From contig NZ_JBBKTT010000001.1 in assembly GCF_037892425.1 (NCBI RefSeq), positions 3,162,001 through 3,226,000 of the forward strand: a DNA stretch of 64,000 bases, in the 5' to 3' direction. The notes under the pieces are model-generated. The model did no database searches. It was not told the DNA's origin and saw nothing but the letters and a program-made list of their open reading frames with translations. The position numbers were made by a program, and so were the translations under genes. The DNA is from Lacibacter sp. H375. Its GTDB lineage: Bacteria; Bacteroidota; Bacteroidia; Chitinophagales; Chitinophagaceae. Positions 25,076 to 34,193 of the stretch are shown one piece after another; position 1 is the stretch's first letter, and each line of letters opens with the position of its first letter.

Positions 25076-26413
25076 TTAATAATCTACTCTCATTTCCACT
25101 CTTCTGTTGAGCGCTCTTCCTTTTGCTGTTTTATTATCTGCAATTGGTTTAGTATCGCCATAACCTTTATACGTAATACGTTCTGCAGCTATGCCTTTGG
25201 AAATGAAGTAATCTGCAACAGCTTTGGCTCTGCGTTCGCTCCAATGCATGTTGCGTTCAGGCGTGCCCACGTTATCTGCATGCGCATCAATGTTCAGTTT
25301 TAATGATGGGTTGTCCTGTAATACCTTCACCACTTCGTTTAAAGAAGCAAATGATGATTTCAAAATAACATCGCTTGCAAACTGGAACAGAATATTCTTG
25401 GCAGCGAAATCTATTTTCTGTTTGATCTCCTGTTTAATTTCCGGGCATCCGGCATTTGCGGTTACACCTGCTTCATTTGGACATTTATCTTCTTCATCAT
25501 TTACTCCGTCGCCATCGGTATCAGGAATCAGGCATCCGTTGTAACGGGCAAGTCCCGCCACATCTTTACACTTATCATCTTTATCGGCTACACCATCATT
25601 ATCGCTGTCGGGGCATCCATTTAATGCGCCTTTATCATTAGGACACTGGTCATCTTTATCTGTAACACCATCACCATCGGTGTCAGGACAGCCGTTAAGC
25701 GTTCCTTTCACATCCGGGCATTTATCATTTGCATCTGCAAAGCCATCAGCATCAGCATCCGGAGGTAATACAGGTTCAACCGGAATTACCACAGGAATTT
25801 CTTCCACTTTTTTCTTCCTTTCAAATGGATTGTCTTGTGCAAAACTGAAACTATAGTGCAGGTAATCGTTATTAATACCATTGGTTAATTTCTTACGCCA
25901 CTGTGCCTGCATAAAAAAGTAAGAGCCTGCTTTAAAACGGAATTGCAAGCCAACTCCTAATGGAGCATAAGCGGCGAATTTGCCCGGAAAGTAGCCAACG
26001 CCTAAGCCAGCTGTTAAAAAAGGATTTACCGGAGCCTTGTCCTTAAACGCTCTTAAGTGCAGTAAAGCGTTGAGTTGTGTGCTGAATTTCGCCTGGCCTA
26101 TCGAATCATCTTTTACAAAGTTGGCAGGGAAGTTAGAGAACGTTCCTGTGATAGTGCCGGACGCATCTAACTTGTTTGTAAGTCCACGCCAGTAACTTAA
26201 GCCAACGCCAAACGATTTGTTTCCTGGTTTGTACCAATCGCCCTGGTTGAAAGCTTTACTGGCTGTTGAATCACTGATGAGTTGAGGAAGACGATAATCA
26301 GAAAAACTGATGTTGTACGAAATGAGTTCGGGTTTTTTCAGTTGCTGATCCTGGGCATGCAGGCTGATGATGCACATCAGTGCAAGAGCGGTTAGTAAGC
26401 AGTTTGGTTTCAT
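25076..26413 (-). CDS. OmpA-family outer membrane protein with thrombospondin type 3 repeats
   Basis: A 445-residue outer membrane protein. Residues 1-20 are a signal peptide ending S-L-H-A-Q. Residues 25-210 are a beta-barrel-like region. Residues 215-325 hold at least four Ca2+-binding type 3 repeats of the pattern D-x-D-x-D-G-x-x-D, each with a C-P-D type cysteine pair. Residues 335-445 are an OmpA C-terminal domain that binds peptidoglycan (L-N-I-D-A-H-A-D-N-V-G, then R-R-A-K-A-V-A-D-Y, then N-R-R-V-E-M-R). The length and design are standard for Bacteroidota. Confidence 0.92.
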   Translation of the reverse strand: MKPNCLLTALALMCIISLHAQDQQLKKPELISYNISFSDYRLPQLISDSTASKAFNQGDWYKPGNKSFGVGLSYWRGLTNKLDASGTITGTFSNFPANFVKDDSIGQAKFSTQLNALLHLRAFKDKAPVNPFLTAGLGVGYFPGKFAAYAPLGVGLQFRFKAGSYFFMQAQWRKKLTNGINNDYLHYSFSFAQDNPFERKKKVEEIPVVIPVEPVLPPDADADGFADANDKCPDVKGTLNGCPDTDGDGVTDKDDQCPNDKGALNGCPDSDNDGVADKDDKCKDVAGLARYNGCLIPDTDGDGVNDEEDKCPNEAGVTANAGCPEIKQEIKQKIDFAAKNILFQFASDVILKSSFASLNEVVKVLQDNPSLKLNIDAHADNVGTPERNMHWSERRAKAVADYFISKGIAAERITYKGYGDTKPIADNKTAKGRALNRRVEMRVDY

Positions 26414-26584
26414 AGAAATTAATTGAGCGCTAAATTAACGTTCCAAACCGTATTTTATGCATAAATGCTGTTTTCTTTTTGTGCGTAAATCATCTGTTTT
26501 TTTATAGGTTTTATCGGATGTATTGACTAAATTTATTTAGCTCTTTGATGATATCTTATTTATTCACTATTAAAACTGTTTCCC

Positions 26585-26962
26585 ATGGTTTCAACAGACA
26601 CAACACAGCTTAACAGGGAATGCAGCTCCTGGAGGGAGCATTTGCGTTCCTACCGTAATGAAATGAGTCAACTGAGAGATCAGCTTCAACTCATGGCAAG
26701 CGGAGAAAAAGACAAGGAAGTCCTTACCGAAGTGGAACACTATCACAACCAGTTTTACATTCAACAGATCAACATCCACGATCTAAAACAGGCCATTAAA
26801 AGTCACGACCGAAGATTGGAAGTAGAAAAAGACCCGGCGAGTGGTCAACCTTCTGAAGCAGCAATGCAGGAACATGAAGAACTGCACGGTCAATACGAAA
26901 TACTGGAACATACGTTAAATGAACTAAGAAGCGATTTCAGAAATTTCGTCGCTAAGGCATAG
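26585..26962 (+). CDS. Small coiled-coil protein, paralogue of the protein at 61872-62252
   Basis: A 125-residue, highly charged, fully helical protein with coiled-coil heptads and no signal peptide. It aligns over most of its length with a 126-residue protein encoded near the far end of the window. Shared elements: H-x-x-N-Q-F-x-I-Q, then a gap, then E-H-x-x-L/I, then L/I-N-E-L-R-x-D-F. No known family is recognised. A structural or stress role is possible. Confidence 0.7.
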   Translation: MVSTDTTQLNRECSSWREHLRSYRNEMSQLRDQLQLMASGEKDKEVLTEVEHYHNQFYIQQINIHDLKQAIKSHDRRLEVEKDPASGQPSEAAMQEHEELHGQYEILEHTLNELRSDFRNFVAKA

Positions 26963-27089
26963 TCATAAAGCCTTTACTACATCTATCAAAGACATTCACA
27001 GCCACCCATTCAAATTCTATCTGTTCCCTGTACGGTAGCGCCTGCGCTTGCATGCCCGTGTAAGCAGGTGATTGTTTACATTTTAAAAA

Positions 27090-29237
27090 ATGAATGTTAT
27101 GGCAGACTTTGATACCTCACACGTAAAAAACATTGTCTTGCTGGGCCATGCTGGCACCGGTAAGACAACATTAGCGGAATGCATGTTATACGAAGCAGGC
27201 ATTATTAACCGCAGAGGCACAGTTGCAGAACGTAATACTGTTGCCGATTATCATGAGCTGGAACAGGAAAGAGGCAACTCCGTTTTTTCAAAACTTTTAC
27301 ACAGCAAATGGCGTGGCTATAAGATCAATATTATTGATACGCCGGGTTATGATGATTTTGTTGGAGAAGTGATCAGTGCATTACGTGTAGCCGATACCGG
27401 TGTAATGTTGCTGAATGCTTCCCGTGGTGTGGAAGTTGGTACAGATATTATCTGGGATTACACAGAGCAGTTTAAAACACCCATGATCTTTGCGGTGAAT
27501 AAACTCGATGAAGAAACGGCTGATTTTGATAAAACGGTTGCTGAAGCCAAAGCACATTTTGGCAGCAACATTACAGTGGTGCAATACCCACGACAACAGG
27601 GCGCAGGTTTTCATGAAATTATTGATGTGCTGCGCATGACGATGTATAAATTTAAAGATGCAGGAGGCAAACCGGAAAAATTACCTATTCCGGATGATGA
27701 AAAAGAGAGAGCCGATAATTTACACAAAGAATTAATTGAAGCAGTTGCAGGTAATGATGAAACGTTAATGGAAAAATATTTCGATAAAGGAGAGTTGGAT
27801 GAAGATGAGATAAAAGCAGGAATGAAAAAAGCAATGGTCAATCATGATTTGTTTCCGTTATTCTGTTTATCTGCAGAACGCAACATGGGTAGCGGCAGGT
27901 TGATGGGTTTCATTGATAATGTATGCCCAAGTGCCAATGAAATGCCTCCACAAAAAACAAAGGCAGGATCAACATTGTCCTGCGATGAGAATGGTCCGGG
28001 CTGCATTTTTGTTTACAAAACAGTGAGTGAGCCGCATGTGGGCGAACTTTCTTTCTTTAAAGTTTACAGTGGTACTATTAAATCAGGAATGGAACTGGTG
28101 AATGAAACAACCGGTGTTGCGGAAAAGATGAACCAGTTATTTGTAGTGGAAGGAAATAAACGCACACAGGTAAATGAACTCACTGCAGGTGATATTGGTG
28201 CAACGTTGAAGCTTAGGAACACGCATGTAAACAATACGCTGCATGAAAAAGGAAAAGATATTGAGTTACTTCCCATTGAGTTTCCGGCATCAAACCTTAC
28301 AATGGCTATTGAAAGTGTAAAGAAAGGTGAAGAAGAAAAACTGGCAACAGCTTTACACGATCTCCGTCATGAAGACCCCACGTTTAAAGTGGAAGTATCT
28401 CAAGAGTTAAGACAAACATTGATCCATTGCCAGGGCGATATGCATTTAGCTGTTGCCAAATGGAAAATTGAACATCAACATAAACTTGAAGTGAAATTTA
28501 CTCGGCCACGTATTCCATACCGTGAAACAATACGCCGAAGTGCCGATAGTATGTACCGTCATAAAAAACAAAGTGGTGGTAACGGACAGTTTGGCGAAGT
28601 GCATTTACGTATTGAACCTTGGTATGAAGGAATGCCTGAACCTGCAGACCTTAATGTTCGTGGCAGGGAAGTGCATGATTTACCATGGGGTGGCAAATTG
28701 GTTTATTACAATTGTATTGTTGGTGGCGCTATCGATGTACGTTTCTTGCCATCGATCTTAAAAGGTGTGATGGAAAAAATGAACGAAGGACCGCTTACCG
28801 GCTCTTATGTGCGTGATGTCAGGGTATGTGTGTTTGATGGAAAGATGCATCCTGTTGATAGTAACGATATTTCGTTTAAGATCGCCGGTTTGCAGGCATT
28901 CCGCCAGGCATTTCAACAAGCCGATCCGCAGATACTTGAACCAATGTATCATGTAGAAGTTCTTTGTCCTGAAGATCTCACTGGTGCTGTTATTGGTGAT
29001 CTGCAAACTCGCCGTGCAATGGTGGAAGGCATGGATACAGAAAGTCATTTTACAAAAGTGATCGCTAAAGTTCCATTGGCTGAAATGCAGGATTACAGTA
29101 GTAACCTGCGTTCGTTTACACAGGGCCGAGCAAAATTCCGTATGCACTTTCTCGATTATGAGCCATTGCCGTTTGAAGTACAACGCAAATTGGCTGATGA
29201 TTACAGCAAAGTAGCGAAAGAAGAGATGATGGCTTAA
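27090..29237 (+). CDS. Elongation factor G-like translational GTPase
   Basis: A 715-residue EF-G paralogue. G domain motifs: G1 G-H-A-G-T-G-K-T near residue 20, G3 D-T-P-G near 80 and G4 N-K-L-D near 132. Domain II, III, IV and V follow, the last two showing the K-K-Q-S-G-G-N-G-Q-F-G-E-V block. The switch region reads N-T-V-A-D-Y-H-E-L-E-Q-E-R-G, matching the EF-G-like/FusA2 branch rather than canonical EF-G. Such paralogues may rescue or regulate ribosomes under stress. The alternative start MADFD three codons later is equally good. Confidence 0.88.
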   Translation: MNVMADFDTSHVKNIVLLGHAGTGKTTLAECMLYEAGIINRRGTVAERNTVADYHELEQERGNSVFSKLLHSKWRGYKINIIDTPGYDDFVGEVISALRVADTGVMLLNASRGVEVGTDIIWDYTEQFKTPMIFAVNKLDEETADFDKTVAEAKAHFGSNITVVQYPRQQGAGFHEIIDVLRMTMYKFKDAGGKPEKLPIPDDEKERADNLHKELIEAVAGNDETLMEKYFDKGELDEDEIKAGMKKAMVNHDLFPLFCLSAERNMGSGRLMGFIDNVCPSANEMPPQKTKAGSTLSCDENGPGCIFVYKTVSEPHVGELSFFKVYSGTIKSGMELVNETTGVAEKMNQLFVVEGNKRTQVNELTAGDIGATLKLRNTHVNNTLHEKGKDIELLPIEFPASNLTMAIESVKKGEEEKLATALHDLRHEDPTFKVEVSQELRQTLIHCQGDMHLAVAKWKIEHQHKLEVKFTRPRIPYRETIRRSADSMYRHKKQSGGNGQFGEVHLRIEPWYEGMPEPADLNVRGREVHDLPWGGKLVYYNCIVGGAIDVRFLPSILKGVMEKMNEGPLTGSYVRDVRVCVFDGKMHPVDSNDISFKIAGLQAFRQAFQQADPQILEPMYHVEVLCPEDLTGAVIGDLQTRRAMVEGMDTESHFTKVIAKVPLAEMQDYSSNLRSFTQGRAKFRMHFLDYEPLPFEVQRKLADDYSKVAKEEMMA

Positions 29238-29255
29238 TATATACAGGTTAAGTAG

Positions 29256-29305
29256 TTTAAAATAAAATATCCTGCGTTAGGTAACGCAGGATATTTTATT
29301 TTAAA
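29256..29305. terminator. Perfect 24-bp-arm bidirectional terminator
   Basis: Two 24-bp perfect arms with a two-base GG loop, rich in A on one side and T on the other. It lies between the EF-G-like gene and the convergent small membrane protein gene. Confidence 0.88.
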
Positions 29306-29332
29306 CCCGATCGTAAATTATTGCCTGTATGT

Positions 29333-29452
29333 TTAGTTACATTTTCCAAGCACAACCCAGATCACTATAAAAATCAGGATGGTGCTTAAACAGCCGCCAC
29401 CTAATTTTTTTGCGCCGTATGCTGCAATTAATCCTCTGAATAATTTATTCAT
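29333..29452 (-). CDS. Small 39-residue membrane protein
   Basis: MNKLFRGLIA, a Gly-rich turn (K-K-L-G-G-G-C), then one transmembrane helix (L-S-T-I-L-I-F-I-V-I-W-V-V-L) and a C-terminal K-C-N. Its start lies 18 bases downstream of the YciE-type gene on the same strand, so they may be cotranscribed. Function unknown. Confidence 0.6.
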   Translation of the reverse strand: MNKLFRGLIAAYGAKKLGGGCLSTILIFIVIWVVLGKCN

Positions 29453-29470
29453 ATAATTCGTTATCCATTT

Positions 29471-30052
29471 TTATTTTGCATCAACATCTTCCAGTTCGGC
29501 GGCTTCCACATTTACAGCACTCACTGCAACCTCTGTTAATTTCACGTCGGCTTCTTTTTCCTGCTCAAGTATTTGCTCTAATAGTTTAGCGGCTTCTGGC
29601 AAGGCAAGTGTTTCTGCAAACTGCCGCATTGTACCATAAGATGCAATTTCATAATGCTCAATTTTTTGAGCACCGGCTATAATGCCAGCGTCGCACATGG
29701 CACCAGGTTCGCATTCATCAATTATCGCTTCGGCTTCTTTCATTAATCCCGCCATTGCCTCACATTTCTTTCCTACAGGCTTCATGTTAATTGATTTGAA
29801 GACTTCTTCTACCAGTTTTATTTGCTCATGCGTTTCTTCAAGATGTTTTTCCAGTGCCGCAACCAATTCATCTGATGTTGCTTTTTTGATCATTTTTGGA
29901 ATTGCCGCTGTAAGTGCTTTTTCAGCCCAAAAGATATCTTTCAACTCGTTTTCAAATAGCTTCATCAGTTGTGATGATTGCATGCCTTTGTTTGGTGTTT
30001 TTCCGTTTGCAACGGCCTTCTTGTTCTTATCGCTGTCAGTTTTCTTTTGCAT
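29471..30052 (-). CDS. YciE/YciF ferritin-like (DUF892) protein
   Basis: A 193-residue four-helix ferritin-like protein. Residues 1-28 are a Lys-rich tail. The bundle shows L-K-D-I-F-W-A-E, then H-L-E-E-T-H-E, then I-E-H-Y-E-I-A-S-Y-G-T, then E-Q-E-K-E-A-D, carrying the diiron-type Glu/His residues. YciE/YciF proteins are general stress proteins. Many Bacteroidota put them beside small membrane proteins and a BON or OmpA gene, as here. Substrate unknown. Confidence 0.87.
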   Translation of the reverse strand: MQKKTDSDKNKKAVANGKTPNKGMQSSQLMKLFENELKDIFWAEKALTAAIPKMIKKATSDELVAALEKHLEETHEQIKLVEEVFKSINMKPVGKKCEAMAGLMKEAEAIIDECEPGAMCDAGIIAGAQKIEHYEIASYGTMRQFAETLALPEAAKLLEQILEQEKEADVKLTEVAVSAVNVEAAELEDVDAK

Positions 30053-30132
30053 AATGTAATTTTTAAAATGTCAAGACTTGTGTTAACTTAAAATATGAAG
30101 GTTAGCATTCATTTTATGATTCTCCTGTATCA

Positions 30133-30312
30133 TCATGGCTTTTTACTTCTTCCAAAACGGAAAATTAAAAAGAGAATAAGGCCAATAATGGCGACCACAA
30201 TAAAAATTCCAAACCCCATACCAGCTTTAAAGATACCTTCCACCAGTTGGCATGAACTCAACATGGATATCATTGCAATAAGCAGTATGCTGATGTATTT
30301 TGTAATGTTCAT
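30133..30312 (-). CDS. Small 59-residue lipoprotein with membrane helix
   Basis: Signal MNITKYISILLIAMISMLSSC with lipobox L-S-S-C21, then V-E-G-I-F-K-A-G-M-G-F-G, then a transmembrane helix (I-F-I-V-V-A-I-I-G-L-I-L-F-L-I) and a basic tail. A family of this type is common in Bacteroidota. A plus-strand open frame over the same bases is a shadow. Confidence 0.7.
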   Translation of the reverse strand: MNITKYISILLIAMISMLSSCQLVEGIFKAGMGFGIFIVVAIIGLILFLIFRFGRSKKP

Positions 30313-30380
30313 GATGTTAACTTTTAAGTTTATTGCAATAGTTTAATACTAGTAAAAAACGGGTATCGAGCAAAAATTTA

Positions 30381-30722
30381 TTAAAAAACCTTGTCGTCAT
30401 TTTGATTGTTAACGATGGCAGGAGCATCAGAATCACCTTCAATACCTTCGTCTGGTAGTGGATTAATTGGCTCATCTGTTAATGGTGGCTCAGGTTTATA
30501 CTCTTCAGTAGAACCACCTTTTTTATCATTTTCACCAATTATTTCTCCCGGATTCTTTTTTTTATCATCACCAATACCCGGCACTTCCGTTTCGGGATGT
30601 TCTTTTTTTAAGTCAGGATCATTCGGGATGGGTTTTTTGCCATTGAAATCCTGATTCGTTTTTTGTTTCAGTGCATTTGATGTGTCTTCCTTGTTTTCGG
30701 TTAATGTTTGACGTTTTTCCAT
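30381..30722 (-). CDS. Disordered Pro/Glu/Asp-rich protein
   Basis: A 113-residue protein rich in Pro, Asp, Glu, Lys and Gly with no hydrophobic segment. It is predicted unstructured. Its position beside the YciE-type gene suggests a stress or desiccation role like hydrophilins (inference). It lacks any recognisable family. Confidence 0.5.
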   Translation of the reverse strand: MEKRQTLTENKEDTSNALKQKTNQDFNGKKPIPNDPDLKKEHPETEVPGIGDDKKKNPGEIIGENDKKGGSTEEYKPEPPLTDEPINPLPDEGIEGDSDAPAIVNNQNDDKVF

Positions 30723-30895
30723 GATAATAGTGTTTAGCTGTTACGAAAAATGTGTGTTACAAATATGACTTTCATTCATCGCAAAGTCATTACACGTTAT
30801 AAAGAAATTGTTACAACTTTCACATATTCATCCAGTCAAGGTTGCTGTTTTCGTTTCAGGAAAGAAGGTACAGGATAGCAAAACAGTTGTAAATG

Positions 30896-30924
30896 AAAAA
30901 GCGACACACATAGGTGTCGCTTTT
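30896..30924 (-). terminator. Terminator after DUF4382 gene
   Basis: Stem AAAAAGCGACAC with its complement, loop ACATAG, and T-tract on the minus strand. Confidence 0.85.
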
Positions 30925-30944
30925 CATTTTATAGAGAAGGAAAC

Positions 30945-31457
30945 CTATTTTAGTTTTAACACGGGTTGTAGAATATAATTCCCATTTCCATCCATCTTAA
31001 TGGAAAGTGTGGCATCAAAATCAATAAGCAGGGAATCAAGACCAACTGCAAGATTTCGATTCATTTTTATTTTTAATCCACTTTGCTGGCTACTTGGTGT
31101 ACTTAGCGGATAAATAACACTGTCAATCATAATTGTGTTTTGTGTACCCAATACCAAACGTAATTCCTTAAGAGTGCCAGTTGGTACAGTTCCTACGGCA
31201 AGAAATGTATCAACACCATTTTGCAATTTCAACAGATCATAAATACCTGCTACAGTTTCCAGTTTAATCCAGCCCGTTGAATCACCGTTGAAATTTACAT
31301 TCACTTCTTTTATATCTACATTTACCTGTTGTGCATCATACGGCGCATCCGTAAGATTGATTTTTAATTCAGTACTGTTTTTACTTTTCTTACAGGCAGA
31401 AAATAACAACACTGCAGAAATTAATAATAAAGAACAAATGACCATTGTTTTTTTCAT
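30945..31457 (-). CDS. DUF4382 lipoprotein
   Basis: A 170-residue lipoprotein with lipobox F-S-A-C. The mature part is one beta-sandwich DUF4382 domain: L-K-I-N-L-T-D-A-P-Y-D, then V-N-V-D-I-K-E-V-N-V, G-I-Y-D-L-L-K-L-Q-N-G and I-M-I-D-S-V-I-Y-P-L. DUF4382 is a carbohydrate-binding-like fold of unknown role. A longer upstream frame is rejected because it would hide the signal peptide. Confidence 0.85.
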   Translation of the reverse strand: MKKTMVICSLLLISAVLLFSACKKSKNSTELKINLTDAPYDAQQVNVDIKEVNVNFNGDSTGWIKLETVAGIYDLLKLQNGVDTFLAVGTVPTGTLKELRLVLGTQNTIMIDSVIYPLSTPSSQQSGLKIKMNRNLAVGLDSLLIDFDATLSIKMDGNGNYILQPVLKLK

Positions 31458-31681
31458 GAGTATGAGATTTAAAAACAGTAGTTCAAAAAACCATGCCAAA
31501 GCAAACAAACGATTCATGTAAAACTACTTTTGTGCAAAAGTTATTTACTTAGTGAAAACATATGCCAGCCTCCAGTAATTCATTTTTTACGTTAATGCTG
31601 CGAACATTTGTAAGGTTTTTTCTTTGATATTGATGAGGTTACAGAATGATAGTCATTCTGTTTTTTACTTATCTTCCTTGC

Positions 31682-33217
31682 ATGAATCAACCGACTGCTT
31701 CCTCTTCCATCTGGAAAGTGATTGCTGCTTCCTCGATGGGTACCTTAATTGAATGGTACGACTTCTACATTTTTGGTATGCTTGCCAAAACAATTTCAGT
31801 TCAATTTTTTCCCGAAGGCAATGATGTTGCTGCTTTGCTCAGTACACTGGCAATTTTTGCTGCCGGGTTTATTGTGCGTCCTTTCGGTGCATTGTTATTC
31901 GGACGATTAGGCGATCTTATTGGTCGTAAATACACGTTCCTGTTAACACTCGTGCTGATGGGAAGTGCTACATTTTTAATTGGTCTTGTGCCCGGCTACA
32001 AATCAATTGGAGTCTTAGCGCCCATTCTTGTTTTATTACTCAGGTTAATACAAGGATTGGCTCTTGGAGGAGAGTATGGCGGTGCTGCTACTTACGTGGC
32101 CGAACATGCGCCGGCGAATAAACGTGGGCTTTATACCAGTTGGATACAAACCACTGCAACACTTGGTTTATTTGTAGCATTAGGCGTTATACTTCTTGTA
32201 AAATCAAGCATGAGTAATGAAGCGTTTGATGCAGAGTGGGGTGGATGGCGTTATCCATTCTGGTTATCAATTCTGCTGGTAGGAGTTTCTATTTATATAC
32301 GAATGAAGATGAAGGAGTCTCCGCTGTTTGCAAAACTGAAACACGAAGGAAAAACTTCTGTCAATCCATTAAAAGAAAGTTTCAGCCACAAGGCGAATTT
32401 CAAAATGGTATTGCTGGCATTGTTTGGTGCAGTGATGGGGCAGGGAGTTATCTGGTACACCGGTCAGTTTTATGCACAGAATTTTTTAGAAACAAGAGTG
32501 ATGATCGAGTTCGGACAAAGCCGAACAATATTACTTTGGGCAATTCTTTTTGCAACACCTTTTTTTGTTTTCTTTGGTTGGTTAAGTGACAGGATAGGAC
32601 GCAAATGGATCATGCTCATTGGAATGTTGTTGGGCGTCTTGTTCTACCGGCCCATTTATCAGAGTTTTCTTGACAGTGTTGATCATACAAAAATTGAGTT
32701 TGTAGATCTGAAAGTAACAGCAAAACCAAAAATTGAAGCTGTGCCAATTGGTACAACCAACGGATTTGTTCGCACCATTACCACATCATATGCTTCTGCT
32801 AATGGCTGGGCTTATACAGAAACAGTAAGAGATACTGTTAAACAACAAGGTGACGAGATTGTGGCGAAGCCAACAATAAAGTATACCGATCGGCAATTAC
32901 CAAAGCCCGTGTTTTGGAAATTTGTATGGCTTGTTTTTATCCAGATATTTTTTGTAACAATGGTGTATGGCCCTGTTGCAGCGTTTCTTGTTGAATTATT
33001 TCCAACAAAGATCCGTTACACTTCTATGTCGTTGCCTTATCATATTGGTAATGGAGTGTTTGGAGGGTTGGTGCCGTTTATTGGTTTGTTACTTACCACT
33101 TCTTTCCCTGCTGATCCTTTGGTAGGGCTGTGGTATCCTATAATAGTAGCGTCTTTATGTTTTGTTATTGGCGCTTTGTATCTCAACAATAAAATTGATC
33201 CAAACGTAAACGATTAA
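31682..33217 (+). CDS. MFS transporter, MHS (metabolite:H+ symporter) family
   Basis: A 511-residue 12-helix permease. The two MFS motif-A loops are visible: F-G-R-L-G-D-L-I-G-R-K and F-G-W-L-S-D-R-I-G-R-K. The N-terminal W-Y-D-F-Y-I-F-G segment is typical of the MHS group (ProP, ShiA, citrate/alpha-ketoglutarate carriers). An unusual ~75-residue polar insertion lies between helices 8 and 9 (about residues 325-400). The substrate is unknown. An 82-residue membrane protein follows after 3 bases, so the pair is an operon. The ATG at 31682 fits the family start. Confidence 0.85.
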   Translation: MNQPTASSSIWKVIAASSMGTLIEWYDFYIFGMLAKTISVQFFPEGNDVAALLSTLAIFAAGFIVRPFGALLFGRLGDLIGRKYTFLLTLVLMGSATFLIGLVPGYKSIGVLAPILVLLLRLIQGLALGGEYGGAATYVAEHAPANKRGLYTSWIQTTATLGLFVALGVILLVKSSMSNEAFDAEWGGWRYPFWLSILLVGVSIYIRMKMKESPLFAKLKHEGKTSVNPLKESFSHKANFKMVLLALFGAVMGQGVIWYTGQFYAQNFLETRVMIEFGQSRTILLWAILFATPFFVFFGWLSDRIGRKWIMLIGMLLGVLFYRPIYQSFLDSVDHTKIEFVDLKVTAKPKIEAVPIGTTNGFVRTITTSYASANGWAYTETVRDTVKQQGDEIVAKPTIKYTDRQLPKPVFWKFVWLVFIQIFFVTMVYGPVAAFLVELFPTKIRYTSMSLPYHIGNGVFGGLVPFIGLLLTTSFPADPLVGLWYPIIVASLCFVIGALYLNNKIDPNVND

Positions 33218-33220
33218 ACG

Positions 33221-33469
33221 ATGAACAAATTAAAACGATATGCAGGTCTTGTATGGATAATAGCAGGCCCGTTAATTTTTATTTTATTACTGATGGCTGC
33301 CTGGTATAATATTGATAGAGCAGGAAAGAAAGATATCAATAATCCTGTTCCGTGGGTTATCATCATCGGTATTTTTTTACCCATTGTTATTGGCTTGGTG
33401 ATCTTTGGTTGGTATGCGCTCAAAGGAGAGTATGATCATTTACCGGAGGATTCAACAGAGATCGAATAG
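33221..33469 (+). CDS. Small two-helix membrane protein linked to the MHS transporter
   Basis: An 82-residue protein with two transmembrane helices (residues 10-26 and 44-66) and an acidic tail D-H-L-P-E-D-S-T-E. It starts 3 bases after the transporter stop codon, which argues for coupled translation and a role as a transporter accessory subunit (inference). No known family is assigned. Confidence 0.75.
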   Translation: MNKLKRYAGLVWIIAGPLIFILLLMAAWYNIDRAGKKDINNPVPWVIIIGIFLPIVIGLVIFGWYALKGEYDHLPEDSTEIE

Positions 33470-33499
33470 AGTGGAATTTTAGTGCCCCTAGTACTAAGG

Positions 33500-33550
33500 A
33501 AGCAGAGGATACTGAGTGTTTATTCAATATCCTCTGCTTTTTCATTTTTC
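33500..33550. terminator. Terminator of transporter operon
   Basis: Stem AAGCAGAGGATA / TATCCTCTGCTT around a 16-base loop, followed by T-rich DNA. It lies between the transporter operon and the convergent dodecin gene and could serve both. Confidence 0.75.
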
Positions 33551-33558
33551 AGTAAATA

Positions 33559-33759
33559 TTATTCAATTCGGAATGAAATTTTACACACGCAACCAAAGGT
33601 GGTTACATGCCCATCTTTTACATGGGCTTTGATATCCTGCACATAAACCGAATCAATATTCCGAACAGTTTTAGATGCTTCAGCCACAGCCTGGCGAATA
33701 GCATCATCAATTCCTTTTTCTGACGAAGCAATCACTTCAATGATTTTTACAATTGGCAT
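33559..33759 (-). CDS. Dodecin family protein
   Basis: A 66-residue protein with the dodecin beta-alpha-beta-beta fold: V-K-I-I-E-V-I-A-S-S, then D-D-A-I-R-Q-A-V-A-E-A-S-K-T, then I-D-S-V-Y-V-Q-D-I-K-A, then F-x-V-x-x-K-I-S-F-R (degenerate). Dodecamers store flavin or CoA. Its length is normal for the family. The flavin-binding aromatic of archaeal dodecin is not at the usual place, so the ligand is uncertain. Confidence 0.82.
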   Translation of the reverse strand: MPIVKIIEVIASSEKGIDDAIRQAVAEASKTVRNIDSVYVQDIKAHVKDGHVTTFGCVCKISFRIE

Positions 33760-34193
33760 AACTGTAAGTATTTTGATGTTTGTAAAATGGTTTGCTCCAA
33801 TAAGATAAGTAAACTATGCTGTAAATTCAAATGTAGTTTCAGGTCTTTTCTTCAATCTGGCATTCTATGTCAGGGGTTGCAATTGCGAAAGTTTTTATGA
33901 AATACATTTTATTAATTTTCATCTGATTTAGATGCTGTAAGTGCAACTACTTATTTGACGAAAAATTAAGTTTGATAAATCTTCTATAACAAGCATGTGC
34001 TGTTGTTATAGTGCATTTTTGTATTGGAATTCCTGAACCATTGCTTCGATAGATCAGTTTATAAAACCCAGACCCAACCAAATTATTGGAGATGAATAAG
34101 TGAAATTGCTTATTTCATTAAAAATGACAGAGAGTATAACATCTCTTTTTGTAAAACCGTACGTAAGTGGTGTAACCACAAACCGTACATTAT
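33760..34193 (+). other. 434-bp AT-rich intergenic region ahead of the GAF protein
   Basis: No gene was found. The 3' end carries a possible regulatory element just before the start codon (see the separate entry). The rest is AT-rich and holds no repeat. Confidence 0.4.
34154..34188 (+). promoter_or_regulatory. Direct repeat with inner hairpin directly upstream of the GAF gene
   Basis: AAACCGTAC occurs twice, 26 bases apart (34154-34162 and 34180-34188), with a small hairpin GTGGT-gta-ACCAC between. The second copy ends 5 bases before the ATG, where a ribosome would bind. It could be an operator or translational control element; no factor is recognised. Confidence 0.4.
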
